The notes: generated from the sequence alone by a model not told the origin. Shown: positions 44,115 through 54,023, counted from the stretch's first letter. The stretch: 64,000 nucleotides of DNA from Pseudomonas sp. G.S.17 (GCF_038096165.1 NZ_CP151076.1:2101001-2165000); one strand, 5' to 3'. Translations and numbers: made by a program.

Positions 44115-45332
44115 TCAGACAGATTTGATCGGGACGACACGTGCACTCAGGTCGCTGTTGACCAGGATCGGGGTGGCTTGCGGCATGCGGTATTGCGCCG
44201 GTTGACGTGCCAGACGTGCGGCGGCCAGGCGGCTTTCGACGAAATATTTGATTTCCTCCTCAAATCGCTCGCAAGAGAACCGCTCGGCATTGGCTCGGCA
44301 GGCCTGAACAGTGATCCGCGACTGTGCGGCTTCGAACTCGCCCACGGCGGCGACCACGGCGGCCATGGTTTGCTGATGAAAAAACACCCCGGTTGGCTGC
44401 GGATGATCCAGACCGCAGACGGTTTCCAGAGCGCCACCCTTGGCGAACGCGATTACTGGCGTGCCACAGGCCTGGGCCTCCACTGGGCTGATGCCGAAGT
44501 CTTCTTCGGCAGCGAAGACAAAGGCTTTGGCATTGCGCATGTGCTCCAGCAATACCGCGAACGGCTGATACCCGAGCAGCGTGACGTTGGGTGCGTTGAT
44601 GGCTTTGGCCCTGGCCATTTCCGGGCCGTCGCCGATCACGATCAGGCGCTTGTCCGGCATGGCCGCGAACGCCTCGATGATCATCGGCATGCGTTTGTAG
44701 GGGACCATGCGCGACGCGGTGAAGTAATAGTCCTGCTTGGTGTCCTGGGGCGTGAAATTGACGGTATCCACCGGTGGGTAAATCACCGTTGAATCGCGAC
44801 GATAGGCCTTGGAAATCCGCCCGCCGATGAAGTACGAATTGGCAATGAAGTCGTCCACGCCAGCTGACGTGCGCTGGTCCCACATGCGGATGTAGTGCAG
44901 GACCATGCGTGCCAATTTGCTCTTGAAGCCGGTGCTCATTCCGGATTCCAGCAGATATTGATGCTGCAGGTCCCAGGCATAACGAATGGGCGAATGTACG
45001 TAGCTGATGTGCAATTGATCAGGGCCGCTGAGCACGCCTTTTGCCACGGCGTGGCTGCTGCTGATGATCAAGTCATAGCCCGACAGGTCAAGTTGTTCGA
45101 TGGCCAGCGGCATCAGTGGCAGATAACGTTGATAGTGAGTCCTGGCTTTGGGCAGGCGTTGGATAAACGTGGTTTTGGCGACCTTGCCGCCAAGATGGGC
45201 GCGATCCTGGTCGCTGAGAAAGTCAATCACGGAAAACAGATCGGCCTCGGGCCAGACCTTCAGCAGCGACGCCAGTACGCGTTCGGCGCCGGCGTAAGTC
45301 ACCAGCCAGTCGTGGACTATAGCTATTCTCAT
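44115..45332 (-). CDS. GT4 glycosyltransferase
   Basis: The 405-residue protein begins MRIAIVHDWLVTYAGAERVL and has the C-terminal Rossmann donor site with FTASRMVPYKRMPMIIEAFA and the GT4 E-x7-E motif in EDFGISPVEAQACGTPVIAF. Enzymes close to this pattern are WbaZ/PslI-type mannosyltransferases. It adds a sugar, probably mannose, to the lipid-linked repeat at the cytoplasmic face. AAGGGAAACCC precedes the ATG. It is preceded by 138 bp with no gene, the widest gap but one in the operon. Confidence 0.9.
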   Translation of the reverse strand: MRIAIVHDWLVTYAGAERVLASLLKVWPEADLFSVIDFLSDQDRAHLGGKVAKTTFIQRLPKARTHYQRYLPLMPLAIEQLDLSGYDLIISSSHAVAKGVLSGPDQLHISYVHSPIRYAWDLQHQYLLESGMSTGFKSKLARMVLHYIRMWDQRTSAGVDDFIANSYFIGGRISKAYRRDSTVIYPPVDTVNFTPQDTKQDYYFTASRMVPYKRMPMIIEAFAAMPDKRLIVIGDGPEMARAKAINAPNVTLLGYQPFAVLLEHMRNAKAFVFAAEEDFGISPVEAQACGTPVIAFAKGGALETVCGLDHPQPTGVFFHQQTMAAVVAAVGEFEAAQSRITVQACRANAERFSCERFEEEIKYFVESRLAAARLARQPAQYRMPQATPILVNSDLSARVVPIKSV

Positions 45333-45470
45333 TGGGTTTCCCTTCTATTGGCACATGCTCCACTGCAGACGTGGGCAGGCTGCGTCTTGGCGTGTCGTTG
45401 TTGAGTTGTTTGCCCTGGTGAGCCAGGCGTTATCCATGCAGTGAAAGCACTGACCGTTTCCCTCGGCGCT

Positions 45471-46589
45471 TCAAGACTTGCCGGAAGAGGAGTCAGTAAC
45501 CGCGCCGCGAGCTGACGGCACGGGATCGGATTGCGCGTTGACCAGCGCGTCGATGCGTTGCGATACCCGGCGTGCTGATTCCTCCCAGGAAAAGCGCCGG
45601 ACGTTGGTCAAGCCACGACGCCGCAAGGATTGCCGCAACGGCAGGTCGGTCAGAATGCGCTCCATGGCCGCGGCCATGTGGCTGACGTCCAGCGGGTCGA
45701 AGTACAACGCGCTGGCTTGCAGCACTTCCGGAATTGACGCGGCGTTGGCGGCCAATACCGGGCAACCGCAGGCCTGGGCCTCAAGGGGCGGAATGCCGAA
45801 CCCTTCATACAGCGAGGGGAAAACAAAAGCCGTCGCGCCCTGATACTGCGCAATCAGTTCAGCGTCGTTGAGTCGTCCCAGAAAGCGGATGCGCGGATCG
45901 CGGCTGGCCAGACGTTGCAGGTTGGGGTCAGCGAAAACATCGTTGCCGCCACCGACGATATGCAGCTGAATGTTTTCCTGACCGCGCAGGCTGAGGAACG
46001 CCTGGATCATGCGGTTGAAGTTTTTGTGCGCGCTGGGCGAAGAAACCGCCAGCAGGTATTCAGGCTGATCGGCAGCAGAATGTGCCGGTACGAACGCCTC
46101 GCTGACCGCCGCCGGGATGACGTAGATCCGGTTCTCCGGGAAGCCATAAAAGCTTGCAATCTCGCCCTTGGAAAACTGGCTCACGGTCATCAGCGCCTTG
46201 AGCCGCGACAGCAGCACCGGAGTGAGGGCGCGGTAAGCGGTGCGAAACGCTCGGGAATAACTTTGCGGGTAGCGTATGTAATTGATGTCCAGATGGGTTG
46301 CTATCTGGTTGCTGTACCAGATCGGCGCGGTGCTGGTCAGCGAGACCAGTAACGGGCTGCCATGGCGGTACAGGTACAGCGGCAAATCCAGTTGTTCCCA
46401 CAGGTGGCCGCTGTTGCGACCGATGCATTGAACGTTCAGCGCTTTTGCGCTTTCGTGCAACTTGATGTCGTGGGGAGCGACGAAAACCACATCGTCTCGC
46501 AGCTGCTTGAGGGCCAGGCAGGTCTGCTCGGCGAAACGCTGTACTCCGCGTATTTCCTGGGTCAGAAAACGGGCATTGATCACAATCAT
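45471..46589 (-). CDS. GT4 glycosyltransferase
   Basis: The 372-residue protein starts MIVINARFLTQEIRGVQRFA, the N-terminal acceptor-side pattern of GT4 enzymes. It has LKALMTVSQFSKGEIASFYG in the middle and the donor motif FPSLYEGFGIPPLEAQACGC near residue 275. The donor sugar is not clear; mannosyl-, rhamnosyl- and N-acetylglucosaminyl-transferases share this pattern. The ATG at 46589 is chosen because the earlier frame has no ribosome site and weak composition. It lies 124 bp after the glycoside hydrolase gene. Confidence 0.88.
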   Translation of the reverse strand: MIVINARFLTQEIRGVQRFAEQTCLALKQLRDDVVFVAPHDIKLHESAKALNVQCIGRNSGHLWEQLDLPLYLYRHGSPLLVSLTSTAPIWYSNQIATHLDINYIRYPQSYSRAFRTAYRALTPVLLSRLKALMTVSQFSKGEIASFYGFPENRIYVIPAAVSEAFVPAHSAADQPEYLLAVSSPSAHKNFNRMIQAFLSLRGQENIQLHIVGGGNDVFADPNLQRLASRDPRIRFLGRLNDAELIAQYQGATAFVFPSLYEGFGIPPLEAQACGCPVLAANAASIPEVLQASALYFDPLDVSHMAAAMERILTDLPLRQSLRRRGLTNVRRFSWEESARRVSQRIDALVNAQSDPVPSARGAVTDSSSGKS

Positions 46590-46713
46590 TGGGGCGCGAC
46601 CTGAAAAGAGAATTGGGTCGATTGACGGGTTCGCGCAAGCAGGCCTTGACCGATGGGCTGCTCGCACTGCGCGATACCTGGGCGCTGTGCGCCGTAGTTA
46701 TTGGACTCATAAC

Positions 46714-48024
46714 TCATTGGGCAAACAGCGGTGGCTTACTGCCCAGGCTGATGATTTTCGGAAATTCGTCGATGGGCACCTGGGCCGAACAACGGCTGTC
46801 GTTGCAGTCCCAGGCAATGCCGGTATCGATCAGCCCTTTGCCCGGTTTGCCACTGTCGATCAGCAGGACGTTGCCGCGCTGTACGCTGCTTGCCTCGACC
46901 CGAATCAGGCGCGGCTCACCGGTTGTCCAGGCCACCAACGCCTGCTCCGAACCTTTGGCAAAGCGCAGCAGATAGGTTGAATCCAGCTCGCGGCTTTTTT
47001 CGGCGTCGTAGCGGTAATCATGCAAAATCGGGCTGATTGCCTTGAGGGTCAGGTATGACGGTTTTAACGTCAGATCCTGTTTGAGCAGACCGAAGTTCTG
47101 CTCTGGATCATTGATGTCATTGCCATCATTGAACAGGTCGTACCACCACAACCCTTTGATATCCGGCAGCGTTTGAGCCAGGAAGAAACTGCGCGCCAGA
47201 TAGGCGGCCTGGGTCTGTTCGCTCAAGCCGCATTTGCCGGTGTTGCTGGGCCAGCCCATCTCGGTCAGGTACAAGGGCACCGGGCGCGAGGCCAAGGCCC
47301 TGAGATCCGCGTCCACCCAGCGCAGCCAGGCTATCCAGCGTTCCGGGGTATGCCGTTCCTCATGCCGGCAATGCACATAAGGATGCAGGGAAAGGCCGTC
47401 GGCGTGGTTGAGTACGCCAGCCTCCACCAGGCGATCGGCGAAACCCAGATCCATACCGAGGCTGGTCACCGCGCCGGCAAGGATCGTCACTGGTTTCTTC
47501 TGCTGACGGATGCGCTGCGCGGTTTCTTCCACCAGGTTGCTGTAGTCCGTGGCGAAGCCCGGGTCCACGGGGTTTTCTTTATCCCACTCATTCCAGATTT
47601 CGTAAAAATCCACGCTGTCAGCCAGTTCCCGAGTAACGAATGACACGTAGTTGCCAAAACCTTCCTTGACCAGTGGAGTACGAGGCTTGGCGTAGTTGCT
47701 GTAATAGGTGTTGCCATAACCCAATACCAGCAAGGGTCGCAGTCGATGTTCCTGGGCCTTGCTCAAATAGGCTTGCCAGGCCGGGTCGATGCGCAACATG
47801 CCGCGTCGGGGTTCGGCCGTCGACCAGTAGGCATCATCGCGTACCGAATCGACTCCGGCTTCTTCGAGCAGTTGCAGTGCCTTGGCCGACGAGCTGCTTT
47901 TGTTCATCAAGTGAGTATCGACGCCGATGATGAATCGCTCATCGGCAATTGCCATACAGCTCATGAACAGGCAAATCACAAGCATCGTCAGCGGTCGCGA
48001 TCGGGCGATGGGCGGCTTGGGCAT
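46714..48024 (-). CDS. Periplasmic glycoside hydrolase, PslG-like (GH39-type)
   Basis: The 436-residue product has a signal peptide (LTMLVICLFMSCMAIA) and a TIM-barrel hydrolase fold. The probable acid/base glutamate is in FYEIWNEWDKENPVDPG (Glu about 146) and the nucleophile in VPLYLTEMGWPSNTGKC (Glu about 255). Length and layout resemble PslG of the P. aeruginosa Psl cluster, which trims polymer or keeps periplasmic glycan from accumulating. The ATG at 48024 is preferred over a TTG at 48036. A hydrolase inside an export operon points to processing of the nascent chain. The bond cut is unknown. Confidence 0.82.
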   Translation of the reverse strand: MPKPPIARSRPLTMLVICLFMSCMAIADERFIIGVDTHLMNKSSSSAKALQLLEEAGVDSVRDDAYWSTAEPRRGMLRIDPAWQAYLSKAQEHRLRPLLVLGYGNTYYSNYAKPRTPLVKEGFGNYVSFVTRELADSVDFYEIWNEWDKENPVDPGFATDYSNLVEETAQRIRQQKKPVTILAGAVTSLGMDLGFADRLVEAGVLNHADGLSLHPYVHCRHEERHTPERWIAWLRWVDADLRALASRPVPLYLTEMGWPSNTGKCGLSEQTQAAYLARSFFLAQTLPDIKGLWWYDLFNDGNDINDPEQNFGLLKQDLTLKPSYLTLKAISPILHDYRYDAEKSRELDSTYLLRFAKGSEQALVAWTTGEPRLIRVEASSVQRGNVLLIDSGKPGKGLIDTGIAWDCNDSRCSAQVPIDEFPKIISLGSKPPLFAQ

Positions 48025-48097
48025 ATTTTGTCTCAATGAAGAGGCACGGTCCGGAGCGCTTGCTCAGGTGAGTCACGGGCCGATGGATAACACTTCC

Positions 48098-49366
48098 TTA
48101 TGTTGGGCGATCGACCTGGCTGGAGCCTGAAATCGACGGCTCATCGTGCCGTACGATCCTGTCCAGCAGGGTCTGGGCAAAAATACTCTGGTAGCTGTCG
48201 AGCATCAGATCCATGTCAAGCAGCGAAGCAACGCTGACTCGGGCCTGGGAACTCAAACGTGCCAGCAAAGCCGGTTGCTGGTGCAGTTTGAGCATGGCCA
48301 GCCCCAGGGAATCCGGATCGTCCGGGCTGCACAACAAACCGTTGAGCTGGTCCTGGATAATCTCCTGCAGGCCGCCCATGCGACTGGCAATCACCGGCTT
48401 TGCATAAGCGCAGGCCTCAACGGCGACCATGCCGAACGGTTCATTCCAGATCGACGGCACGATGGCCACATCGATCTGTTTATAAAACGCCTCGGGTTTC
48501 TGATAGCCGACAAAGCTGATACGGGGCGATTCCGCTGCCATTGTCTTGAAGCGGGCTTCGTCGTCCAATTGCCCGCGACCGGCGATCTGCAGCGTCGCGT
48601 CAAAAGGCAGTGCGCGGAATTGCTCGATCAGCCAGCGCACGCCTTTAGGCTCCGAGAGCGTGCCCATGAAGCCGAAGCGCAGCGGCGCTTTCCTGGCCTC
48701 CGGTTGCGGATTGGTTTTGGCCTTGACCAGCAAGGGAGGGCAAGGGCTGGCGTTATGTACAACAAAGCCAAGGGCGTTCTTGAAATAGCCGTTGTCCTGC
48801 AGGGTGTCGAGCATGAAGCGGCTGACACCCACCACCGTATCGACCTGTGCCGAGCGATCATCATGGCCTTTGCGAAAATGTTCGCAGCGGCCGCATTGGT
48901 TGCGGCAGCTTTCGCCGTCTTTGAACATGGTGCTGCTCGGGCAGAGCAGATACAGATCGTGCAACACCTGCACGATCGGTTTGCCGGCGGCGGTGATTTC
49001 ATCCCATGCCGACACGGACCAGCCGGTGAGGTTGTGACAGACCACCAGGTCGGGCTTCTCGATCTTGATCACCCGCCTTACGTATTCGCGCATGCCGCCG
49101 TTATATCGATCGCGAAGATGCCAGCCCAACCGCGCCAGTTTCCCAGGGCGCTGATCCCTGAAATGCCAGTAGAAGTTGCGCAGCCCTGCGCGGTACACCC
49201 TGACTTGATTGATCATCTCCTCCTTGAGGCCGGACTCGGCTCCGGTCGCCAGTACCGCGACCTTGTAGCCTCGCTTGTACAGGCCTTCGACGGTGCGTTG
49301 CAGGATGATCTCTGCACCGCCCCCGATATTGGGTGCGTAAAGACTCGAGATGAATAACAACTTCAT
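48098..49366 (-). CDS. GT4 glycosyltransferase
   Basis: The 422-residue protein starts MKLLFISSLYAPNIGGGAEI, with LFISSLYAPNIGGGAE typical of GT4 enzymes. It contains a cysteine group GESCRNQCGRCEHF near residue 170, found in some members of this family, and the donor motif SIWNEPFGMVAVEACAYAKP. The ATG lies in a 4-bp overlap with the stop of the GT2 gene, so the two are coupled. The frame remains open for 92 codons upstream, over that gene, and is not used. Sugar and linkage unknown. Confidence 0.9.
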   Translation of the reverse strand: MKLLFISSLYAPNIGGGAEIILQRTVEGLYKRGYKVAVLATGAESGLKEEMINQVRVYRAGLRNFYWHFRDQRPGKLARLGWHLRDRYNGGMREYVRRVIKIEKPDLVVCHNLTGWSVSAWDEITAAGKPIVQVLHDLYLLCPSSTMFKDGESCRNQCGRCEHFRKGHDDRSAQVDTVVGVSRFMLDTLQDNGYFKNALGFVVHNASPCPPLLVKAKTNPQPEARKAPLRFGFMGTLSEPKGVRWLIEQFRALPFDATLQIAGRGQLDDEARFKTMAAESPRISFVGYQKPEAFYKQIDVAIVPSIWNEPFGMVAVEACAYAKPVIASRMGGLQEIIQDQLNGLLCSPDDPDSLGLAMLKLHQQPALLARLSSQARVSVASLLDMDLMLDSYQSIFAQTLLDRIVRHDEPSISGSSQVDRPT

Positions 49367-50364
49367 AGGGGATAGGAGCGGTTCAGGCCCAGCACGCCTG
49401 CCTCGCCATCCTGAATGGCCTTTTCGATCAGGTTCAGGCGTTTTTCTGCGCCACGGCGTTTGGCGATCAGACGTAACAGGCGGAAGAACATCCAGCGGTT
49501 GAGGTTGTACAGCACAGACGACGAGGCCCAGATGTTCTTGTCGAACCAGGCCTGGTTGCGGGCGCCGTAATAGGCCCTGAGGTCCGAACCGCCCAGCAGG
49601 AAACTCTCGTAGATGTTGCTGGTGCGCGCCTTGATGTTCCATGAGTCTTCGAGGTCGTCGAGCAGCGCGTCGGGCACCAGGAATATGCGTCCGCCACCGG
49701 CGGTGATGCGCCAGGTGTATTCACTGTCATCGGCATACAGCATCAAGGCATCAAGGGGCAGGCCAATGCGTTGATAAAGACTGCGATGAGCAAGCAGGCC
49801 GCCGTAGGTGGCGAAGGGCAATTGCACCATCGGGATCTTGTCTTGCTTGCGCTGGGGATGCACCCAGGGGCGGCGGCGCCAGAGCTTGTAGGGCAGTTGC
49901 GCAATGTGAAAACCGAAGAAGCTGGAGCGGCGCTGAATGGCGAAACGACCGGGAACGCCAGCGGCAATGTCAGCCTGATGAGTTGGGCGAAAGCCAAGCA
50001 CCGCCGACTTGTCGCGGCCATCGATTTCTTCCAGCTGACGCAGGCATGTGTGCAGAGTCGCGATGGCGTTGTGCGTCGGTGCGTTATCGTCGTCCATCAG
50101 CCAGATGTATTCGGCACCGGCATCCAGTGCGGCCTTGATGCCCACCGAGTAACCTTTGGCCGAACCGGTGTTGTTGTCCAGATAGATAACTTCGACCTGG
50201 CCGGGCCAGGTGGTGCGCAGGTTTTCCAGCGGGGCAACGGACGCGTTGCTGACGATGATCACACGGTCAATCAACGGGCTTTCCAGCGAGCGGCTGACAA
50301 GGGTGTGCAAATAATTGAAACGGTCACCATAGGTGAGCGTCACCAATGTCGTGAGTTGAGTCAT
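49363..50364 (-). CDS. GT2 glycosyltransferase, GlfT2/rhamnosyltransferase-like
   Basis: The 333-residue protein has the GT-A fold: TLVTLTYGDRFNYLHTLVSR at the start, then YLDNNTGSAKGYSVGIKAAL, then the metal site YIWLMDDDNAPTHNAI near residue 88. LYADDSEYTWRITAGGG follows, with the catalytic base region. This pattern is found in galactofuranosyl- and rhamnosyl-transferases. A GGAAC site lies 6 bases before the ATG at 50364. It begins 84 bp after the RfaH-like gene. Confidence 0.88.
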   Translation of the reverse strand: MTQLTTLVTLTYGDRFNYLHTLVSRSLESPLIDRVIIVSNASVAPLENLRTTWPGQVEVIYLDNNTGSAKGYSVGIKAALDAGAEYIWLMDDDNAPTHNAIATLHTCLRQLEEIDGRDKSAVLGFRPTHQADIAAGVPGRFAIQRRSSFFGFHIAQLPYKLWRRRPWVHPQRKQDKIPMVQLPFATYGGLLAHRSLYQRIGLPLDALMLYADDSEYTWRITAGGGRIFLVPDALLDDLEDSWNIKARTSNIYESFLLGGSDLRAYYGARNQAWFDKNIWASSSVLYNLNRWMFFRLLRLIAKRRGAEKRLNLIEKAIQDGEAGVLGLNRSYPL

Positions 50365-50448
50365 GCTGAGGTTCCGTCCGCAATAGAAATGAAGGTAGTG
50401 CTGCAACCCCGGTGCGTGTGAACAACCGGGGCCTGGCGAAACGTTGCC

Positions 50449-50964
50449 TTAGACCCTGGCTTCCATCCGCAACAGACTGCTCATCGGCAACACCACTTTC
50501 TGTTCCCGCTGCAGCAGGTTAAGCAGGATGACGGCACGCTCGGCGCCATCAGCGGCAAGGAAAATCGCCTCGATATCACACAGTTCGCCAGCCTTGATCA
50601 TCACGCGCTCGCCTTGCCGGAAATCGACTTTGGCGACGGGTTCATGCAAGCGTTGGCGGATCTGTTCGATGAGTTCATCCTGGACCGGAACCGGATGGCC
50701 GCCGAAGGTGACGATGCGCGCCACGCCACGGGTCGAGCGAATCGGGTACCAGTTGTCGTGCACCTGATCCATGCGGATGAACAGGTAGCCCGGGAACAAC
50801 TCTTCTTCGCTTGCCACTTTGGGCGTGCGCTTTTTCGGCTCTCCTGTCTTCAGCGGCCGATAGCATTCGAAGCTCTGCCGCTGCAAATGCTCTTCTGCGC
50901 GGGCCTCCTGACGCGGTTTGGTCTGGATCAGGTACCAACGGGCGGGGCTATTGAATTGAGACAT
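50449..50964 (-). CDS. rfaH: RfaH-like transcription antiterminator (specialised NusG)
   Basis: The 171-residue product has the NusG N-terminal domain (RWYLIQTKPRQEARAEEHLQ, ELFPGYLFIRMDQVHDNWYP, STRGVARIVTFGGHPVPVQD) and a C-terminal KOW-like part (KVDFRQGERVMIKAGELCDI). PSRT-like ARIVTFGG spacing and the lack of a ribosomal-protein context mark it as an RfaH paralogue, not housekeeping NusG. RfaH binds ops in the non-template strand of a paused polymerase and prevents early termination. The ATG at 50964 has GGAG and follows the WbqC stop by 4 bp. An exact ops copy in this operon's leader makes self-regulation likely. Confidence 0.9.
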   Translation of the reverse strand: MSQFNSPARWYLIQTKPRQEARAEEHLQRQSFECYRPLKTGEPKKRTPKVASEEELFPGYLFIRMDQVHDNWYPIRSTRGVARIVTFGGHPVPVQDELIEQIRQRLHEPVAKVDFRQGERVMIKAGELCDIEAIFLAADGAERAVILLNLLQREQKVVLPMSSLLRMEARV

Positions 50965-50968
50965 ACAT

Positions 50969-51769
50969 TCACTCCACTGCGGTGCGTGTGAACGAGGGCT
51001 TGGTGGCGTCCTGCTGACTGACGAGCCCGGCCAGCAGATCCTCTTGATTCCCACCGGCGCCATCGCTGACGGTGAAGCAGGCGAGCATGGCCTGGACCTG
51101 TTCGACGCAGTTGAACATCAGCACGTCGATGATTGACAGGTTGGGTACGAACGGCTTGCCCAATTGCCGGTAGACCACTTCATCCATCTTGAAAAAGCGC
51201 ACCAGCAGGCCATTTCTGGCGAACAGGTCGCGGTCGTACAGCTCGGCACCACCGATGGGATTGAGAAAGGTCGTGGCGGCAAAGGTATGGGCGATATTGA
51301 TCACCCGGTCCTGCCTGTCGGTGCACGAGTTCAGCTTCAGGTCCGAGCCGCGCAGAATCGGCGTCACGATGTGCAGATACGCACACAGCTCGCGGATGAC
51401 GTGCTCGGCGTACAGCGCGAGATTCTGCTGCGCAAAGCGGATCAGGCGCGTTACCAAAGGCATGACCTGTTCGAAGTACGGCGCCTTGCGATAGTTCTGG
51501 GTAATGATGTTGATCAGGCGTTCGGCTTCGTCGCTGAAGGTGTCGATGAACTGGCGCTGCATGATCGGCAGCTCGAAGCGATCCTTTTTCAGCGGGAAGG
51601 TAATCAGCTTCGCCTCGCCGTTGTTCAGAATGCGGTTTCGATTGACCCAGCCGGAGCGGATATATTGCAGATCGTCTCCCAGGACGAAGACATCTGCTGC
51701 TGCGATCAATTGAAAATAGCCCAGGTAGGGGAAGAGGTATGGCTGCATCATTGCTATGGTCCTGGCCAT
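50969..51769 (-). CDS. WbqC-family protein
   Basis: The 266-residue product opens with MARTIAMMQPYLFPYLGYFQ, the typical WbqC start, followed by LIAAADVFVLGDDLQYIRSG and VNRNRILNNGEAKLITFPLK. Members occur in O-antigen and exopolysaccharide clusters beside aminotransferases; an acyl- or aminoacyl-transfer role on amino sugars is a guess. The ATG at 51769 has a perfect AGGAGTTACGC start region. It lies 38 bp after wzc and 4 bp before the rfaH-like gene. Confidence 0.88.
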   Translation of the reverse strand: MARTIAMMQPYLFPYLGYFQLIAAADVFVLGDDLQYIRSGWVNRNRILNNGEAKLITFPLKKDRFELPIMQRQFIDTFSDEAERLINIITQNYRKAPYFEQVMPLVTRLIRFAQQNLALYAEHVIRELCAYLHIVTPILRGSDLKLNSCTDRQDRVINIAHTFAATTFLNPIGGAELYDRDLFARNGLLVRFFKMDEVVYRQLGKPFVPNLSIIDVLMFNCVEQVQAMLACFTVSDGAGGNQEDLLAGLVSQQDATKPSFTRTAVE

Positions 51770-51806
51770 GCGTAACTCCTTTAGTGTGTTGGGTGATCTT
51801 TGCTCG

Positions 51807-54023
51807 TTATTTGCGTACTGGACTGTAGTCGTATCCGTAGGCGGCACAGTCGTAATCTGCGGTCGAAGCCTTGCGTAGCACGCCATTGAATATGGCGCCC
51901 TTGATGACTACACCGTTTTGACCAAGTCGACGCTTGCAGGCTTCGATTTCCTTGACCGAAGTCAGACCGAAACGGGTGACCAACAGGCATGTACCGGCCT
52001 GGCGACCGACCAGAGTGGCGTCGGTCACGGCCAGGATCGGCGGCGTGTCGACCAGCACCAGGTCATACAGCGGCGAGAGCTCGGTGAGCATCTTGTTGAA
52101 GTTGTCATGCATCAACAGCTCCGAAGGATTGGGCGCCGCGAAACCGCAGGAAATGAAATCCAGGTTGCGCACTTCGGTGTGATGGATGACTTCGGTGCTT
52201 TTCAGGCGCGCGGCCAGTGTGTCGGACAGACCGTGCTTGGGTTGCAGGCCGAACACCTTGTGCAGGTAACCCTTACGCATATCGGCGTCGATCAGCAGCA
52301 CGCGCTTGCCGGTCTGGGCGATGATCACCGCCAGGTTGCTGGAAACGAATGACTTGCCTGCGCCCGGCGACGGGCTGGAAATCATCAGCACATTGTTGCG
52401 TGCTTCGAGCATTGCGAAATGCAGGCTGGTACGCAGGCTGCGCAGGGATTCCACTGCCAGTTCGGTCGGTGCCGATACGCTCAGCAGTCGGGATTCCTTG
52501 CTGGCCGTGCGGCTTTGATTGTTCTTTTCCAGACGTTCCTGCTGGCGCGAGTAGGGCAGGGATGCGTACACCGGCATGCCGATGTTTTCGATGACTTCAG
52601 GGTTGTCCACGCCGCGATAGAACGCCTGGCGAACGAACACTGTGGCGACCGCGACCAGCGCACCCAGCAACGTCGCAATCAGCACGATGAGTTTCTTCAT
52701 CGGCTTGACCGGCTCTTCCACGTTGGCGTCGGCGTTGTCGATGATGCGGACATTGCCGATGCTGCCAGCGCGCAGAATGTCCTGCTCCTGGCTTTTGTTC
52801 AGCATCAAGGTGTAGGTCTGGCTGGTGACCTGCATGTCGCGAGTCAGGCGCAGCAATTCCTGCTGGGTTTCAGGCAGAGTTTCGATCTTTTTCAGCAGGC
52901 CCTGTTTTTGCGCTTCCAGCTGGCTCATCTGGCTCATCAAGGCGCGATAGTTCGGGTGTTCGCGGGTGTACAGCCGCTCCAGTTCGACGCGGCGCATCTT
53001 GAGTTCCGAGAGCATCGAATCCAGCTTCACGACCTGATCCAGGACGCCCTTGGTTTCGATGCTCAGATCCACCGACTTGGCGCTGGTCTGGAAGTTGTTC
53101 AAGGCGACTTCCGACGCTTCCAGCTGCTTGCGTACGGCCGGCAGTTGCGAGCGCAGGAAGTCCAGGCGTTGGGCGGCCTCGGCGGAACTGCGTTCGACGT
53201 TCTGACGTACGTAAAGACGGCTGATTTCATCAACGATCTTGTTGGCCTTTTCCGGGTTCGGGTCCTGCAACGCCAGGTAGATGATCCCCGAGTCCTTACC
53301 GGCTTCGGTGATTTTCAGGCGCTCCTGATAATTGAGCGCGGCGGTTAACGTGCGCAGTTTGGAAACCGTGAATTCAGTCCCTGGCCGGGCATTGAGCGTG
53401 GCGACCTGGATCTTCGCGCCATGGCCTTCGACGGTCTGGTTGACGGCGCCGCTGAGAATCTGGTTGTGGTCCTTGTCATACAGTGTGAAGAAGCCTGGCT
53501 TACCTGCGACGAGGGTCAGTTTTTCACCCAACAGATCTTCGGGAACCTCAAGCTGGAAGACGTCGAGCTTCTCGCCGCCCCAGGCGTATTGACTCATGCC
53601 GAACCACGGTTCGGCGAACTGGCCCGGCCGCTCTGGCTTGAACGTGCGGCTGAGGTAACCGCCGATCATCGGGAAGTAATCGGGACGCTGCACGATGTTC
53701 AGCTTGAGGTCATCAACCACCTTGCCCAGCACTGCCCGCGACTTGATCAGCTCGATTTCGGTAGTCGCCTGAGACACCGACATCGGTTTGTTGGAAACTT
53801 CCGGAGTGCCTTCGATGCCGATTTTCTTTGGCTCGATCTGGATCATCGCGTTGGCCTGATAGATCGGCTCGGCAAGTATCGCGTAGGCCAGCCCGACCAG
53901 GCAGAACAGCCCGACAATTGAGAGGATCAGGCCCTTATGGTCGAATAACGTGCGCAAGATAGTTGCCAAATCGATCCGGGAGTCCTGGTAGTAGTCCAGG
54001 GAAGAACGGTTCATAGCGGTCAT
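51807..54023 (-). CDS. wzc: Wzc-like tyrosine autokinase and chain-length regulator
   Basis: The 738-residue protein has an N-terminal Wzz domain with two membrane helices (about 30-50 and 425-445), a coiled-coil middle and a bacterial tyrosine kinase domain. Walker A is SPSPGAGKSFVSSNLA near 550, Walker A' is VLLIDADMRKG near 580 and Walker B is LVLVDTPPIL near 660. The tail YDCAAYGYDYSPVRK near 726 is the tyrosine cluster phosphorylated between subunits. It controls chain length and export with Wza. The start ATG directly follows the wzb TAA, with GGAGAA in the wzb 3' end. With Wzb, it forms the classic kinase/phosphatase pair. Confidence 0.95.
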   Translation of the reverse strand: MTAMNRSSLDYYQDSRIDLATILRTLFDHKGLILSIVGLFCLVGLAYAILAEPIYQANAMIQIEPKKIGIEGTPEVSNKPMSVSQATTEIELIKSRAVLGKVVDDLKLNIVQRPDYFPMIGGYLSRTFKPERPGQFAEPWFGMSQYAWGGEKLDVFQLEVPEDLLGEKLTLVAGKPGFFTLYDKDHNQILSGAVNQTVEGHGAKIQVATLNARPGTEFTVSKLRTLTAALNYQERLKITEAGKDSGIIYLALQDPNPEKANKIVDEISRLYVRQNVERSSAEAAQRLDFLRSQLPAVRKQLEASEVALNNFQTSAKSVDLSIETKGVLDQVVKLDSMLSELKMRRVELERLYTREHPNYRALMSQMSQLEAQKQGLLKKIETLPETQQELLRLTRDMQVTSQTYTLMLNKSQEQDILRAGSIGNVRIIDNADANVEEPVKPMKKLIVLIATLLGALVAVATVFVRQAFYRGVDNPEVIENIGMPVYASLPYSRQQERLEKNNQSRTASKESRLLSVSAPTELAVESLRSLRTSLHFAMLEARNNVLMISSPSPGAGKSFVSSNLAVIIAQTGKRVLLIDADMRKGYLHKVFGLQPKHGLSDTLAARLKSTEVIHHTEVRNLDFISCGFAAPNPSELLMHDNFNKMLTELSPLYDLVLVDTPPILAVTDATLVGRQAGTCLLVTRFGLTSVKEIEACKRRLGQNGVVIKGAIFNGVLRKASTADYDCAAYGYDYSPVRK

